A program made the position numbers and the translations under genes. Shown piece by piece: positions 1 through 9,400 of a stretch of 18,323 bases of DNA. Position 1 is the first letter of the stretch. The number at the start of each line of letters is the position of its first letter. The notes under the pieces were generated by a model, which made no database searches, was not told where the DNA came from, and saw only the letters and a list, made by a program, of their open reading frames with translations. Origin of the DNA: Baffinella frigidus (lineage: Eukaryota > Cryptophyceae > Cryptomonadales > Baffinellaceae); the NCBI GenBank assembly GCA_026770585.1, contig MU646763.1, positions 249,506-267,828 of the forward strand, given 5' to 3'.

Positions 1-56
<56 letters not shown>
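1..56. other. Poly-G run at contig edge
   Basis: Fifty-six consecutive G residues start the window. A G homopolymer this long at the very edge fits a sequencing or assembly artefact (two-colour chemistry reports no signal as G) better than genomic DNA. It carries no coding information. Confidence 0.85.
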
Positions 57-57
<1 letters not shown>

Positions 58-261
58 GAGGTGGTCGCGCGAGGAGGGATCGGGATGATGATCGGGAGAG
101 AGGAACGCTCGGGGTTCCTGGTGGTCAACGGCGTCTCGCGCGGTGCTGCCTCCCCCCCTCTCCCCCCCCCGCAGCGCTGCGTGCGGTGCCCCACGCGCTT
201 CTCCAAGATGCAGCCATGCTCATGCGCGCCAGCCACGCTGCGTCGGCCGCGGGGGGAACAT

Positions 262-527
262 AACCGCCGTGCACACCTCCAGAACCACCGTTGCCAACCC
301 TTTCGAGCCCCACAACCGCCGCCCCCACCTCCAGAAGCACTGTTCACAACCGTGCCGAGCCCCAAAAGCGCCGTTCCCACATCCGTAACCACCGTCCCCA
401 ATTGTTCCGAGCCCCGGAATCGCTGTGTCCACCTTCAAAAACGCGTGGGCAAATGCCCAACCGTTTCGATCCCCAGAAACGGCGTCCCCAGCTCCAAAGA
501 CAAGCGTTCCCTAGCGTTGCGAGCGGT
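262..527. repeat. Degenerate 52-bp minisatellite, five units
   Basis: Units begin near 262, 314, 366, 418 and 478. The first three steps are exactly 52 bases. The fourth is 60 because of a small insertion around 448-456. Each unit follows the pattern AACCGCCGTCCCCACCTCCA, then a short spacer with ACCGT, then a TTTCGAGCCCC-like end. Because 52 is not a multiple of 3, successive copies read in different frames, so the array is unlikely to be coding even though a long plus-strand frame stays open through it. It probably lies in an intron or upstream of the PDZ exon. Confidence 0.75.
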
Positions 528-631
528 GGCTTCGGCTCGCACGGGCGGTCGCACGCTCGCTCTCGGCGAGGCTGGCACGCTGCCTCGGGCTCGCACGTGC
601 GCTGACGCGGGGGTGCTCGCACTCGTTGCAG

Positions 632-776
632 GCGGGCCGGCGTTCGAGGCGGGGGTGTGTGCGCAGGACAGGCTGGTGTCGGTCAACTTCCAGGAGGTGG
701 AGGGCATGCGCTCCGCGGACGTCCTCGCGCTTGTCCAGGGCCCGTGCGGCTCGTCCCTCTACCTCGCCCTCGAACG
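632..776 (+). CDS. Partial PDZ-domain exon
   Basis: The plus frame with codons starting at 601 reads a PDZ-like core: GGPAFEAGVCAQDRLVSV, then N-F-Q-E-V-E-G-M, A-D-V-L-A-L-V-Q-G and SSLYLALER. This matches the usual PDZ order: the GGPA..AG...GD.L..VNG loop, the helix with A..L..G, and the last strand. PDZ domains bind C-terminal peptides of partner proteins. A TTGCAG acceptor ends at 631. A candidate donor (CG then GTCCGC) lies at 777. The N-terminal part with the carboxylate-binding GLGF loop is not visible, so it is either on an upstream exon or missing. The candidate donor is phase 2 and the acceptor at 1524 is phase 0, so at least one unseen exon or a different donor must lie between. The exon ends are inferred. 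Confidence 0.5.
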
Positions 777-861
777 GTCCGCCCCGCCTCCATCTTCGCT
801 TGCTATCTCCCCGCCTCCTTCCTCTTTTTGCTGGCGCCCCGCCTCTCCCGCTTCCCACACC

Positions 862-905
862 CTCTGCCTCTGTCTCTGCCTCTGCCTCTGCCTCTGCCTC
901 TGCCT
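862..905. repeat. CTCTGC hexamer microsatellite
   Basis: About seven tandem copies of TCTGCC, one changed to TCTGTC, lie in a pyrimidine-rich tract just after the PDZ exon. The position fits an intron. The rest of 777-1523 is GC-rich, and I find no protein match in it. One or more small exons may be hidden there. Confidence 0.8.
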
Positions 906-1523
906 GGAGCGGTGCGTGCACGTGGTGTGGTGGTTGAGGTGGTTCACGGGCGTGCGGCGTTGCGGCGGTGTGACGTGCGGCGTCGGAACGCCGCAGGAAA
1001 AGAAGCGACCAGGGAGGTGGCACCTTCACGGAGGACATCATGGTCCTCCTCTGTCGCTGCGCCGCGTCCGCGTATCAAAAGCCGGCCGCCAGAGCGACCG
1101 TGGCTGCCCCCCCTCCCTCCCGGGGGGGGCGGACACACTGGCTGGCGGCGGGTGGAGTCTCGCCTCGGGCCTTGCCACTCTCCCCCACCAGGACAGCCTC
1201 AGCCGCCACGTCGCCGGAAGCCTCCTCGTCGCCGCGGGGCATGGTCCCGCTTCCTCCCCACGACTGGTGGATGTCGTTTTCTCGGCCCAACCGCGGGAGC
1301 CAGTCGCGGCTGTCGCCCGAGGCGCAGGTCCGTCTCTCGATCCCCACACGAGCCTGGCGTGCCTGCCAGCCTCGCGTCGCGTTGCTGCTGCTGCTTTCCA
1401 GCGCTTGCCGGTATTTGCGACGCCGCATCTATGGGTGCATCGTCAAGCGCTCGCTGGCTCCGGTTCTTGGTTGGCCACAGACACACGGACAGCTTCTGAA
1501 AACAAGTGTGACTTTCGGTGCAG

Positions 1524-2297
1524 GTTCCGAGCGCGCCTCCCCCTCCCAGGAACATTCTGTCAGACCTCGTGTCGGGCATGCTCTCGGTATCCCAGCATCA
1601 TCCAGAGGGCAGCCCAACACCATCAAGCCCTTCTCTATCAATGTCTGACAGTCCACAACGTCGCGCCGAGGCGCTCGGGGGGGGGGCTTCGGAGAACGAC
1701 TCGGACTTGAAGAGCTGGACGATGCTCAAGAGCTGGACGATGCCCGGACAACCACACCCCTCACTCTCAGACGGAATGCCTGTCGCGGTGGATGAGCCGC
1801 CAGTGTGGGACACTCTCGAGAAGTCGCCACTGTTGGAGCACCTCGAGACGTGCTCTGACTTGATGCACTCGCCGGAGGAGGAGGACACGGGATCGCGATT
1901 GCAGAAGTGGCCGGACCCTGCGGAGGCCTCTGGTGAGGAGGAGGAGGAAGAGCACGAGGCGTCCTTTGAAGCCTTCTGCCGCCGCCGCGGAAGTTTGGTG
2001 GGGTCTGCCTCGTCCATTGGGGTGCTGCCGCTGTGTGCCTCGGAGCTGTCGCCGGGCGAGGCGGTGCCCTCCAAGGGGCCCACGCAGCGCCCACGCAGCG
2101 CATCGCTCGTGCTGGGGTCAAGCGCTCAGTGGGGGGGCGGGGGCAGGAACATGCCTCTCCGGATGGGGACAGAGTTCCTACAACCTCCGGGGGGTTCTGC
2201 GCGCACCCCCTCGAGTGTGGCCCCTCTGACAGAGTTGAGCGGGCTGGGCCTCGCGCGAGTTGCTGAGGTGGTGGAAGGCACTCTGGTGCTCCGTTGA
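1524..2297 (+). CDS. Acidic Ser/Pro/Glu-rich C-terminal exon
   Basis: A GTGCAG acceptor ends at 1523. The frame from 1524 stays open for 257 codons to a TGA at 2295-2297. It begins V-P-S-A-P-P-P-P-R and contains many Ser-Pro motifs, a Glu-rich tract (GEEEEEEH), then SFEAFCRRRGSL and a Gly-rich stretch. No folded domain is recognised and most of it looks disordered. Codon choice favours G/C at third positions as in the other exons here. An 18-bp in-frame duplication (1710-1727 and 1728-1745) encodes KSWTML then KSWTMP. It probably ends the gene that carries the PDZ exon, but that link is inferred because the joining exon or exons are not identified. It could also be a separate gene starting at an internal ATG such as 1641. 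Confidence 0.45.
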   Translation, partial: VPSAPPPPRNILSDLVSGMLSVSQHHPEGSPTPSSPSLSMSDSPQRRAEALGGGASENDSDLKSWTMLKSWTMPGQPHPSLSDGMPVAVDEPPVWDTLEKSPLLEHLETCSDLMHSPEEEDTGSRLQKWPDPAEASGEEEEEEHEASFEAFCRRRGSLVGSASSIGVLPLCASELSPGEAVPSKGPTQRPRSASLVLGSSAQWGGGGRNMPLRMGTEFLQPPGGSARTPSSVAPLTELSGLGLARVAEVVEGTLVLR

Positions 2298-2438
2298 TCC
2301 GCAAGGTTGCCACGTTGTTACAATCCCAGTAAAGCAGGTGAAACAGTGGGTCCGTTTTTCAATCATCGGCCTCGTTGCTCTTGCTGCTTCTGCTGCCCCT
2401 CCCCTCGCGCTCGCGCTCACGCTCGCCCACCTCCTCCC

Positions 2439-2660
2439 CCTCTCAACGCTACAGACCCCGCGTGTCACGCGGAGTCTCTTGTCTTTCGTTGCGTTTACTG
2501 AAACGCATCATCAGCAGGCCTACAAGGACCGGAGTTACCAATCAATTTGCTCTTAGAAGGACCGGGGTTTCCAGTCAACTCTGTTAAGTAAATCTACTTC
2601 GGAGGCCTAACTGAATCTATCTAGGCGTCCTCATAACCTTGCGCCCTGATGCCCTTGAAT
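2439..2660. repeat. Isolated copy of a dispersed ~220-bp repeat
   Basis: This stretch shares its order of motifs with 6140-6360: CTCTCAACGCT, GGAGTCT, GTCTTTCGTT, GTTTACTGAAACG, two units of ACCGG(A/G)GTTTCCAGTCAACT, CTACTTCGGAGGCCTAA, GAATCTA, GGCGTCCTCA, AACCTTG and GCCCTT. It is the same family as the tandem array at 5345-6365 but about 3 kb away and in the same orientation. There is no protein-coding signal. Confidence 0.75.
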
Positions 2661-2714
2661 CCCGGACAACCACACCCCTCACTCTCAGATCCAGTTGTGG
2701 CGTCCTTGATCACT

Positions 2715-2760
2715 CTCTCAGGGGTTCTCAGGGGTTGGCTAACAACCCCTGAGAGTTTTT
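2715..2760 (+). other. 12-bp hairpin followed by five T
   Basis: CTCTCAGGGGTT at 2715-2726 pairs perfectly with AACCCCTGAGAG at 2744-2755. A second CTCAGGGGTT at 2727-2736 can pair with the same right arm, giving a tighter 7-nt loop, so two hairpins exclude each other. TTTTT follows at 2756-2760. The shape resembles a pol III or factor-independent terminator. Its role in a eukaryotic context is unknown and no RNA gene is evident upstream. Confidence 0.5.
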
Positions 2761-4012
2761 CTTCTTTGATTACTGCTCTACATGTAGGTTCGTATGACGG
2801 AGGTAAAGACCCTACAATTTTCAAGATTTCACCACCCTGAAACCCTTGAGAAATGCTTGGAAAAACGGTCAGTGGCACATTCTTAAAAATGAAGAACCGC
2901 TACCCAACTAAAAACGCTTCGTTCTTATCAGCACCGTGTATTATGGATGAGGTACTAATGTGATGTGCCGAAGACTCGTGCTCTTTCGGCAAGTTCCGAC
3001 CTTGTTGGCCACCTGCATCTTTCCTTTGTACCTACACCTGTGTGGCAACACTCTGCTCTCTCCTACCAAAAGTGAGGACAAGCAAGGAACTCTAGAGGAA
3101 CAGGCCCGCAACGGAAACTCTTTCAGCTCTTGGATCGAGTGAATGCGTTACTCGTAAGGAAGGACACGCTTCTCTGAGGCGGTTCATGTACGTCCTTTAG
3201 GTTCTTCGAGCTCCCATCATTTATAAGCGGACACCGGAACTGGTTCTGTAGAAAGAAAGAGGCCATGCTTCCTTTCGGATCACGTCAGGTTGGTTGCGGG
3301 TCCATTAAAGCAAAAACCGGTCGGTGTGCTGTCCTTAAATCGAGACACGAAGACGAGAACCTGTCCCTTGCGGTCCTTTATTGTCTGCAGTTCTACAGGG
3401 GAGAACTAGCTAGAGAGGTGTGGATCGGAGGTCGCGTGCTGGCTTGCAGATTTACTGAAGAGAACAGAGGTCCCCGGATCGGACCCGGAGATATTCCCGA
3501 GATCCCGCTCGGGCGGGACCGAAAGTAGACACTTGGCTAAAGTGGACGTGACTTGTGTAAAGTCGGTCCGGCTATCTCTATGTGAGGTATTATCCCCAGA
3601 TATTGATTCAGGAAGATCCGCAATTAAAAATCCAGAGCGTGTCCTTAAATTGTGTGTTCTTCATCGCGAATAACCCTTGGTGTAGTGCCAGTTTTCAAAT
3701 CTCTATTTGTTTGTCAACAAGTGAAATATCTGGGGGCTGGGGTACCAGTTTTTTTAACCTTGTTTAAAGCCAACGGGTACCTGGTACCCTTCACACACCA
3801 AGCGCAAATGACCTTAACTCAGTGAAATGTTGGTCTGGGGTTTCTGGGAAAATCCACTCACCGAGCATGGCTCGTGAGGGGGGGTCTGGGGATAATGTCA
3901 AGTGTCCACTTTCGGTCCGATTTCGGTCCGATTTTATGGTGCTCAAGTTTTCTGGACTCTCCGCAAAGCACTGTGTCCAATGATGCCATCAGGTTTGTGG
4001 TTTCAGGTGTAG
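2761..4012. other. Low-GC spacer without recognised genes
   Basis: The base composition is clearly less GC-rich than the exons. Short open frames exist (for example 2960-3142 and 3265-3528 plus), but their translations show no family motif and no repetitive codon bias. The stretch contains the fold-back pair described separately and a direct 10-mer duplication TTTCGGTCCGA at about 3910-3930. I see no RNA gene. Confidence 0.5.
3516..3918. repeat. Fold-back pair: inverted 20-mers 403 bp apart
   Basis: GGACCGAAAGTAGACACTTG (3516-3535) is the reverse complement of CAAGTGTCCACTTTCGGTCC (3899-3918) with 19 of 20 matches. An inner inverted pair of 12 bases also exists: ATTATCCCCAGA at 3589-3600 against TCTGGGGATAAT at 3885-3896. 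The size fits a small non-autonomous inverted-repeat element (MITE-like). No target-site duplication was recognised and no transposase is present. Part of the left flank (about 3543-3570, GTGGACGTGACTTGTGTAAA) recurs in diverged form at about 4783-4810. Confidence 0.5.
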
Positions 4013-4660
4013 GGTTTAAGGTTTAGGATTTAGGGTTCAGGAATTGAGGTTTAGAGTTTTGGGTTGAGGGTTTAGGGTTTAAGGTTTCTGGTTTAGGGTT
4101 TAGGGTTTAGGGTTTAGGGTTTAGGAGGGTTTAGGGTTTAGGGTTTAGGGTTTAGTGTTCAGGGTTTAGGGTTCACGGTCCAGGGTTCAGGGTTTAGAGT
4201 GAAAGGTTTAAGGTTTAGGGTTTAGGTTTCAGGGTTTAGGGTTCAGGGTTTCTGGTTTAGGGTTCAGGGTTCAGGGTTTAGGGTTGGGTTTAGGGTTTAA
4301 AGTTTTGAGATCATGGTGTGGGGTGTAAGGAGCAGGTTATAGGGTTAAATGTTTCGGAGTTTTGGGTATGGGTTTAGTGTTTAGTGTTTGGGGTTTAGGG
4401 TTTAGGGGTTTGGGTTCAGGGTTTGAAGTTTTGTGTTTAGGGTGTGGGGTGTAAGGAGCAGGGTGTAGGATTAAAGTTTTCGGGGTTTGTGTTCAGGGTT
4501 TAGGGTTTAGGGTTTAGGGTTTAGGGTTTAGGGTTTAGGGTTTAGGGTTTAGGGTTTGGGGTTTAGGGTTTAGGGTTTAGGGTTTAGGGTTTAGATTTCA
4601 GAATTTAGGTTTTTTGGTTGTAGGGTTTGGGGATTAGTGTTTAGGGTTCAGTCTGGCGAA
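4013..4660. repeat. Interstitial telomere-like block, TTTAGGG on plus
   Basis: These 650 bases are degenerate TTTAGGG/TTCAGGG heptamers, with uninterrupted TTTAGGG runs at about 4096-4120, 4498-4550 and 4558-4590 and many variants elsewhere. It is interstitial, far from both contig ends, so it is not a working telomere. No splice-compatible exons flank it, so it may be intergenic, or may be the intron of an unrecognised minus-strand gene. Confidence 0.85.
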
Positions 4661-4848
4661 AGGGCTCCGCTCTGGCGCTAGAGACACGCGGAGACATTGT
4701 GTGCGAGTTAGGCTTCACTGAGAGAGGACAGCGCCGCACGTGGAGTGGGACTTTTATCTCCTGACAGTCGACGTGACTGAGTGGACGAGACCTGTGTAAA
4801 GTCACTCCGGGATCCTGCATGGAGTGACGTCACCAGAATCATGGTTCA
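4661..4848. other. Unique island between telomere-like blocks
   Basis: This non-repetitive GC-richer segment interrupts two telomere-like blocks. It contains an inverted repeat GTCACTCC (4801-4808) / GGAGTGAC (4821-4828) and a TGACGTCA palindrome at 4825-4832. The stretch around 4783-4810 resembles 3543-3570. No coding or RNA gene is recognised. Confidence 0.45.
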
Positions 4849-4980
4849 AGATTTCAAGGGTTGAGGGTTCAGGCTTTAGAGTTTAGGGTTCAGTATTGGA
4901 GGATTAGGGTTTGGGGTTTTGGGTTTAGGGTTCAGGGTTACAGAGTTTAAATTTTTATGGTTTAGGTTGCAGGGTTCAGT
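4849..4980. repeat. Second degenerate TTTAGGG/TTCAGGG block
   Basis: About 130 bases of diverged heptamers, same orientation as 4013-4660 (G-rich strand on plus). The flanking 4981-5340 has three copies of GATAGAGTC, at about 5002, 5023 and 5058, and otherwise nothing recognisable. A minus-strand frame crossing this region (4876-5310) ends in translated repeat and is not credited as a gene. Confidence 0.7.
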
Positions 4981-5344
4981 CCAAAGAAAGTTGTTTTTCA
5001 AGATAGAGTCAAATGTTCTGAGGATAGAGTCACACGAAAATAGGCAGATGGTCTCAGGATAGAGTCTCCGTCTAGACTCCGCGTATCTTGTGTAAAAACA
5101 TAAACAATTTCCGGTGAAAACTGGTGCTTTCACTGATTGGTCGCCTTCGCCTCGAATCATCGGCAACGCTACCTTCTTGAATGATACGTTCCGGAAAGAG
5201 ACCTGAAGTGGAACGGACATAACAGAGTCACATGTATCTGTGTTTTTTTCTGGTTCATTCCCCAGCTTCACGTGCCTAGATATACGCCTCCCCGGCTTTA
5301 CACCTAGCACTATCAGTCAACTGGGGTTTTGCACCGAGCCAGAT

Positions 5345-6365
5345 TACTACTGACCCAATGTCGTTCGGAGTCCCCCTACCAGATTGTGAGTCGGAGTTCC
5401 CCTCCCAGAGTCGGAGTCGGAGTTCCCATCCTACCCACACTACCCACAACGTAGGAGGGCATGTCATGGCTTGGAGCCATTCCCCCAGGTCTAAGTGGAT
5501 TGACTTAGGAGTCTTGAGAAAACCTTGCATCCCAAGTGCCCTTAGCGCCAGATACCCACACACCCTCTTGCTCTAGTCGGACTGAGTGAAGGCTAGAGCA
5601 ACTACTGGTCTTGGGTCTCGAGCCTTGCTCAGGAGAGGAGCGCCGCTGCTCGGAGTCTCTCGTCTTTCGTTTATTTACTCCACCACACGTGGCACGGACT
5701 CAACGGAGTCACACGTAGGGGGACATGCCATGGCTTGGAGCCATTCCTCCAGGCCTACGTGAATCTTCGTTGGAGTCCTCAAAACCATGCATCCCAAGTG
5801 CCCTTAGAGACAGAAACTCAGAGCCTTGAGTGTACATACCCACAATTGGGGGCCGTGGAGTAGCCTCTTTCAACAAGGTCCTCACAACACAACTAGTCCA
5901 TTTGCTTCAACTGTTGGCCTCACGCGCAACGCCCCAGAAGAGCGCTACATCCTTGCCGAGCATGCTCTGAGGCACCTCCGCACCTCGCCACACGCCGGGA
6001 GGCGCCTGTCTGTGGGTATCTCAGGCCTAAGTGAATCTACTTTGGCGTCCTCATAACCTTGCGTCCTTAAGCGCCCTTAGAGCCTAGATACCCGCACCAC
6101 ACTGTCAGAGACGCCTCCCACAGGGCTCAGTATGCATCACCTCTCAACGCTGCAAGCCCCTCGTGCCACGGAGTCTTGTGTCTTTCGTTAGGTTTACTGA
6201 AACGGATCGCAGGCCAGAGGTCCGGAGTTTCCAGTCAACTCTCTATTAGAGGGACCGGAGTTTCCAGTCAACTCTCTTAAATGAATCTACTTCGGAGGCC
6301 TAAGTGAATCTACTTTGGCGTCCTCACAACCTTGTCCTCAGGTGCCCTTAACCTAGATACCCACA
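5345..6365. repeat. ~270-bp degenerate tandem array
   Basis: A core of about 60 bases, with motifs (A)GGCCTAAGTGAATCTACTTT, GGAGTCCTCA/GGCGTCCTCA, AACCTTGCAT, CCCAAGTGCCCTTAG and ATACCCACAC, recurs near 5490, 5752, 6023 and 6296. The spacings are about 262, 271 and 273 bases, so this is a diverged tandem repeat. The first two units share CATGGCTTGGAGCCATTC just before the core. The last unit is most like the isolated copy at 2439-2660 and holds two ACCGGAGTTTCCAGTCAACT units. Short frames inside (5358-5576, 5826-6056) look like by-products. Confidence 0.7.
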
Positions 6366-6418
6366 CTGCACGTAGCCTTGAACCGGAAGGCGCGCGGGGG
6401 AGTGCAGGAAGTGAGCAG

Positions 6419-9400
6419 CTACGCCAAGAAGGCAGTGTCGCGCATTCGGGCGGTGTCTCCCTTGGTGCCGGGGGCCGAGGATCCGTAGGCGACGCGGAGA
6501 TGCACCGCGGGGTTCTTGCGCTTCGGGTTCACGCGGCGCGTGCGGAGCACCACCCAGTGGTCGGATGGGTGCCCCTGCCGCACCGGGATCACGGCGGTAC
6601 CAATCAGGTCGTCGTCCCCCGCCGACCTCCCCCCTCCCGCGCGCGCCCCTCCCGCGCTGGCGGCAGAATCGTGGACCGAGAGGAGGAGAGCCACCTGTTG
6701 GCCGTCGAGGGGCGCGCGCCCCACCTCGTCCGGGCGCAGGTCCGGTGAGAGGTGCGCGGGGTCGGGGTACACGTCCGCAAAGACAAATGCCTGGTTCCAC
6801 GTGGGGGATGTCCCTCTGTGGAAGATCTTTGATCGTTGCTGCGGGACCACCTGGTTGAGGGTTTGGAGTTTAGCGTTCGGGGTTCAGGGCGTGATAGGGA
6901 TAGGGTTTAGGGTTTGGGGTTTGGAATTGTGGGTTTAGGGTTTAGGGTTTAGGGTTTAGGGTTTAGGGTTTAGGGATTAGGGTGGTGAGGATTAAGGATT
7001 TAGAATGTAGGGTTTGAGGTTTAGGATCGAGGGTTCAGGGTTTAGGGTTTAGGGATGAGATGTAAGAGTTTAGGGTTCAGGGTTTGGGGTGCAGGGTGTA
7101 GGGTGTAGGGTGTAGGTGTTAGTGTGTAGGGTGTATGGTGTATGGTGTAGGGTGTATTGTTTCGGGTGTAGGGTGTAAGTGTAGGGTGTAGGGTGTAGGG
7201 TGTAGGGTGTAGGGTGTAGGGTGTAGGGTGTAGGGTGTAGGGTGTATGGTGTAGGGTGTAGAGTGTAGAGTGTAGAGTGTAGAGTGTAGGGTTTAGAATT
7301 GAGGGTTTAGGGTGTAGGTTGCAGGGTGTAGGGTGTAGGGTGCCGGGTTTAGGATCTAGGGTTTAGGGGTTAGAGTTTAGGGATTAGGGTGTAGGGTTTA
7401 GGGTGGAGGATGTAGCGGCACCTTGCGGATGAAGACCCCCTGGCCGTCCTCGCCAGCCGCGGTGCTGTGCTCCACGGGGAACGCCGCACTCGGGTCGAGC
7501 AGCGCGCCCGAGAGGCGGAACAGCGACGCGCACGTGAAGGCCGACGGGAGCATGTCCCCCGCTCTCTGCGGGAGGTCGCGCGCCTCGATCAGCTGCACGT
7601 ACACCCGCCACTGCTTCTTCTCGTGCGGTGCCCCGCCGGGCGGCGACGCCATGTCGCTCAGGTTGAGCTTCGGGATGGCGCCGTCGAGCGGGTGCGGGAC
7701 CATCGCGCGCCCGCTCCCCTCCAAGCCCTCCCCGTCCGACTCATCAGACAGGTCCCCGCTCCGCTCGCGCGACACTTCCCCCCCGCGCCCTCCCCCCACG
7801 CTGCCCCGCGGCCACCCCGCGCCCGAGTTGACGGAGGCGGCGGAGGCGCGGGGCTGGGAGCCTCCTCCGGTCGCGCCACGCGGTCGCGAGACGTCAGAGT
7901 CGTCCGAGTCTGATGACGAGTCCGACAGGATGTCTGCGCACCAACAACTTGTGTCAGCCACCTTTCGGGCATTGCTCAAACCACCACCTTCACCTTGCAT
8001 TTCCTTTCCTTTTCTGTCCCCGCGAGTGTGCAGCTAATGACTCTCAGGGACCTTACTCCTAACCCCTGACCCCCAACCCTAAAACCGAACCCTAAACTCT
8101 AAATTCAAAACCCTACCTAAACCCTAAACCTCTCTTTCTCCCAGTAACCCCCCCCCCACAAAAACAACAAAGACTAAACACTGCTTTACTACGCCGGTTT
8201 CTTTGCGTGGTAGGCACGACGGGTGACAGATGCAACGCACGCAAGATACACCAGCCATGAGCATCACACGGTCCTTGACATCAGAATCGTGATTCTCTGG
8301 CCCAAAGCGTTCCTCAACCAGCAGTTGCTTGCGAAATAATGACTCTTGCTCAGAGAGGTGGCCCACTCGAGAACCCTGGAGCACCCTATTTACCTGTGGA
8401 GATGCACACATTTGTCCCAGCAACATGACACCACTCCGGAATTTCGAGGGAGGTCGTGACGAAACTCGCGAACGTTACTACACAAATGAACACTTGTCAA
8501 GGATCCCGGTTTTAAATTGGGGGCTCCAGCGTTCTCGAGGGCAGGCGAAATTGGTCCCTGAGAAGCAGGTGCGGCGCGATAACGTGCCGCACCAAGCTTC
8601 ACTCTCCAACGGGCCCTATTGACGTCTCAAGACACAGAGACTTTTGCATCACTCGTCTCTAGGCTGAGAGCAAGAAAGAAGAAAGAAGAAGACGGCAGCC
8701 GAATGCAGAGAAGAGGAGCCCTCGTTGCCGCGGGGAGCGGCGAGGAGGGTGGCGAGAGGAGAAAGACGAGAGGAGGGAGGGGGGAAGAAGGGGGGCGCGG
8801 ACAGACCTGCGAGGCGGTCCTTGGCATGCGCGCCCCCCGGTGGCGAGGAGCCTGCCGCAACCTGCGCCTGCGCCGCGGACGGGGCCTTGGAGACGGAGGA
8901 GGAGGAGGACGCAAGAGTCTCGCGCGCCGCAGCGAGCGCTTCCCGGGCGGAGGTGGCGGCGGCGCGGCACGCGTGCACGTGCAGCCCCGCGGCGGCCGCG
9001 CGCACGGGGTCGGCGGAGCCTTTCGAGGGGAGGAGCTGCCCCGCCAGGCGCGCCACCTGCGCGGTCATGGCGTCTGCTGCCTGCTCTGCCGCGTCCAACG
9101 CCTCCCACACGCCCCCGCCTCCCCAGCCTGACGCCTCGTGCGCCTCGCCCCCCGCCCCCCGCCCCGCGGAGGCACCGGGCGTCCCTGCTCCATCCGCGGC
9201 GGCCTGCCCCAGCCCCAGCGCCGTGGCCAGAGTCTCGGCACCAGAGCGCTTCGCCTGACTTGAGAGGCTGAGCGCGGCCTGGGCCGTGGGGGTGCGCGCA
9301 GGGGCCACGGCGGGCGGCACCCCGCGGAGGTAGTTGCCCGGGACGACGCCGAAGGCTCCCTGGGAGTTCTGGACGAGCGACCACCCGTCGTCATGCTCCG

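Noticed and set aside
61-1710. 549-codon plus-strand open frame as one gene
   Set aside because: It crosses a 52-bp minisatellite and a hexamer microsatellite and starts beside the poly-G edge. Only the 632-776 part has a domain signature. The rest is open because of the GC-rich composition.
3265-3528. Short plus frames in the low-GC spacer (also 2960-3142 and 3582-3767)
   Set aside because: Short, no motif, no neighbours that support them. Frames of this length are expected by chance.
4013-4660. A true chromosome end (telomere)
   Set aside because: The array is internal, degenerate and flanked by unique sequence on both sides, and other arrays run in the opposite orientation.
4876-5310. 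144-codon minus-strand frame
   Set aside because: Its end is translated telomere-like repeat and the rest has no family motif or GC3 bias like the real exons.
5358-6056. Two short plus frames in the 270-bp array
   Set aside because: They lie inside degenerate repeat units and are not conserved between copies.
6332-6938. Plus-strand frames opposite the C2 exon
   Set aside because: They are antisense shadows of the minus-strand exon carrying the GTSPTWNQAF motif.
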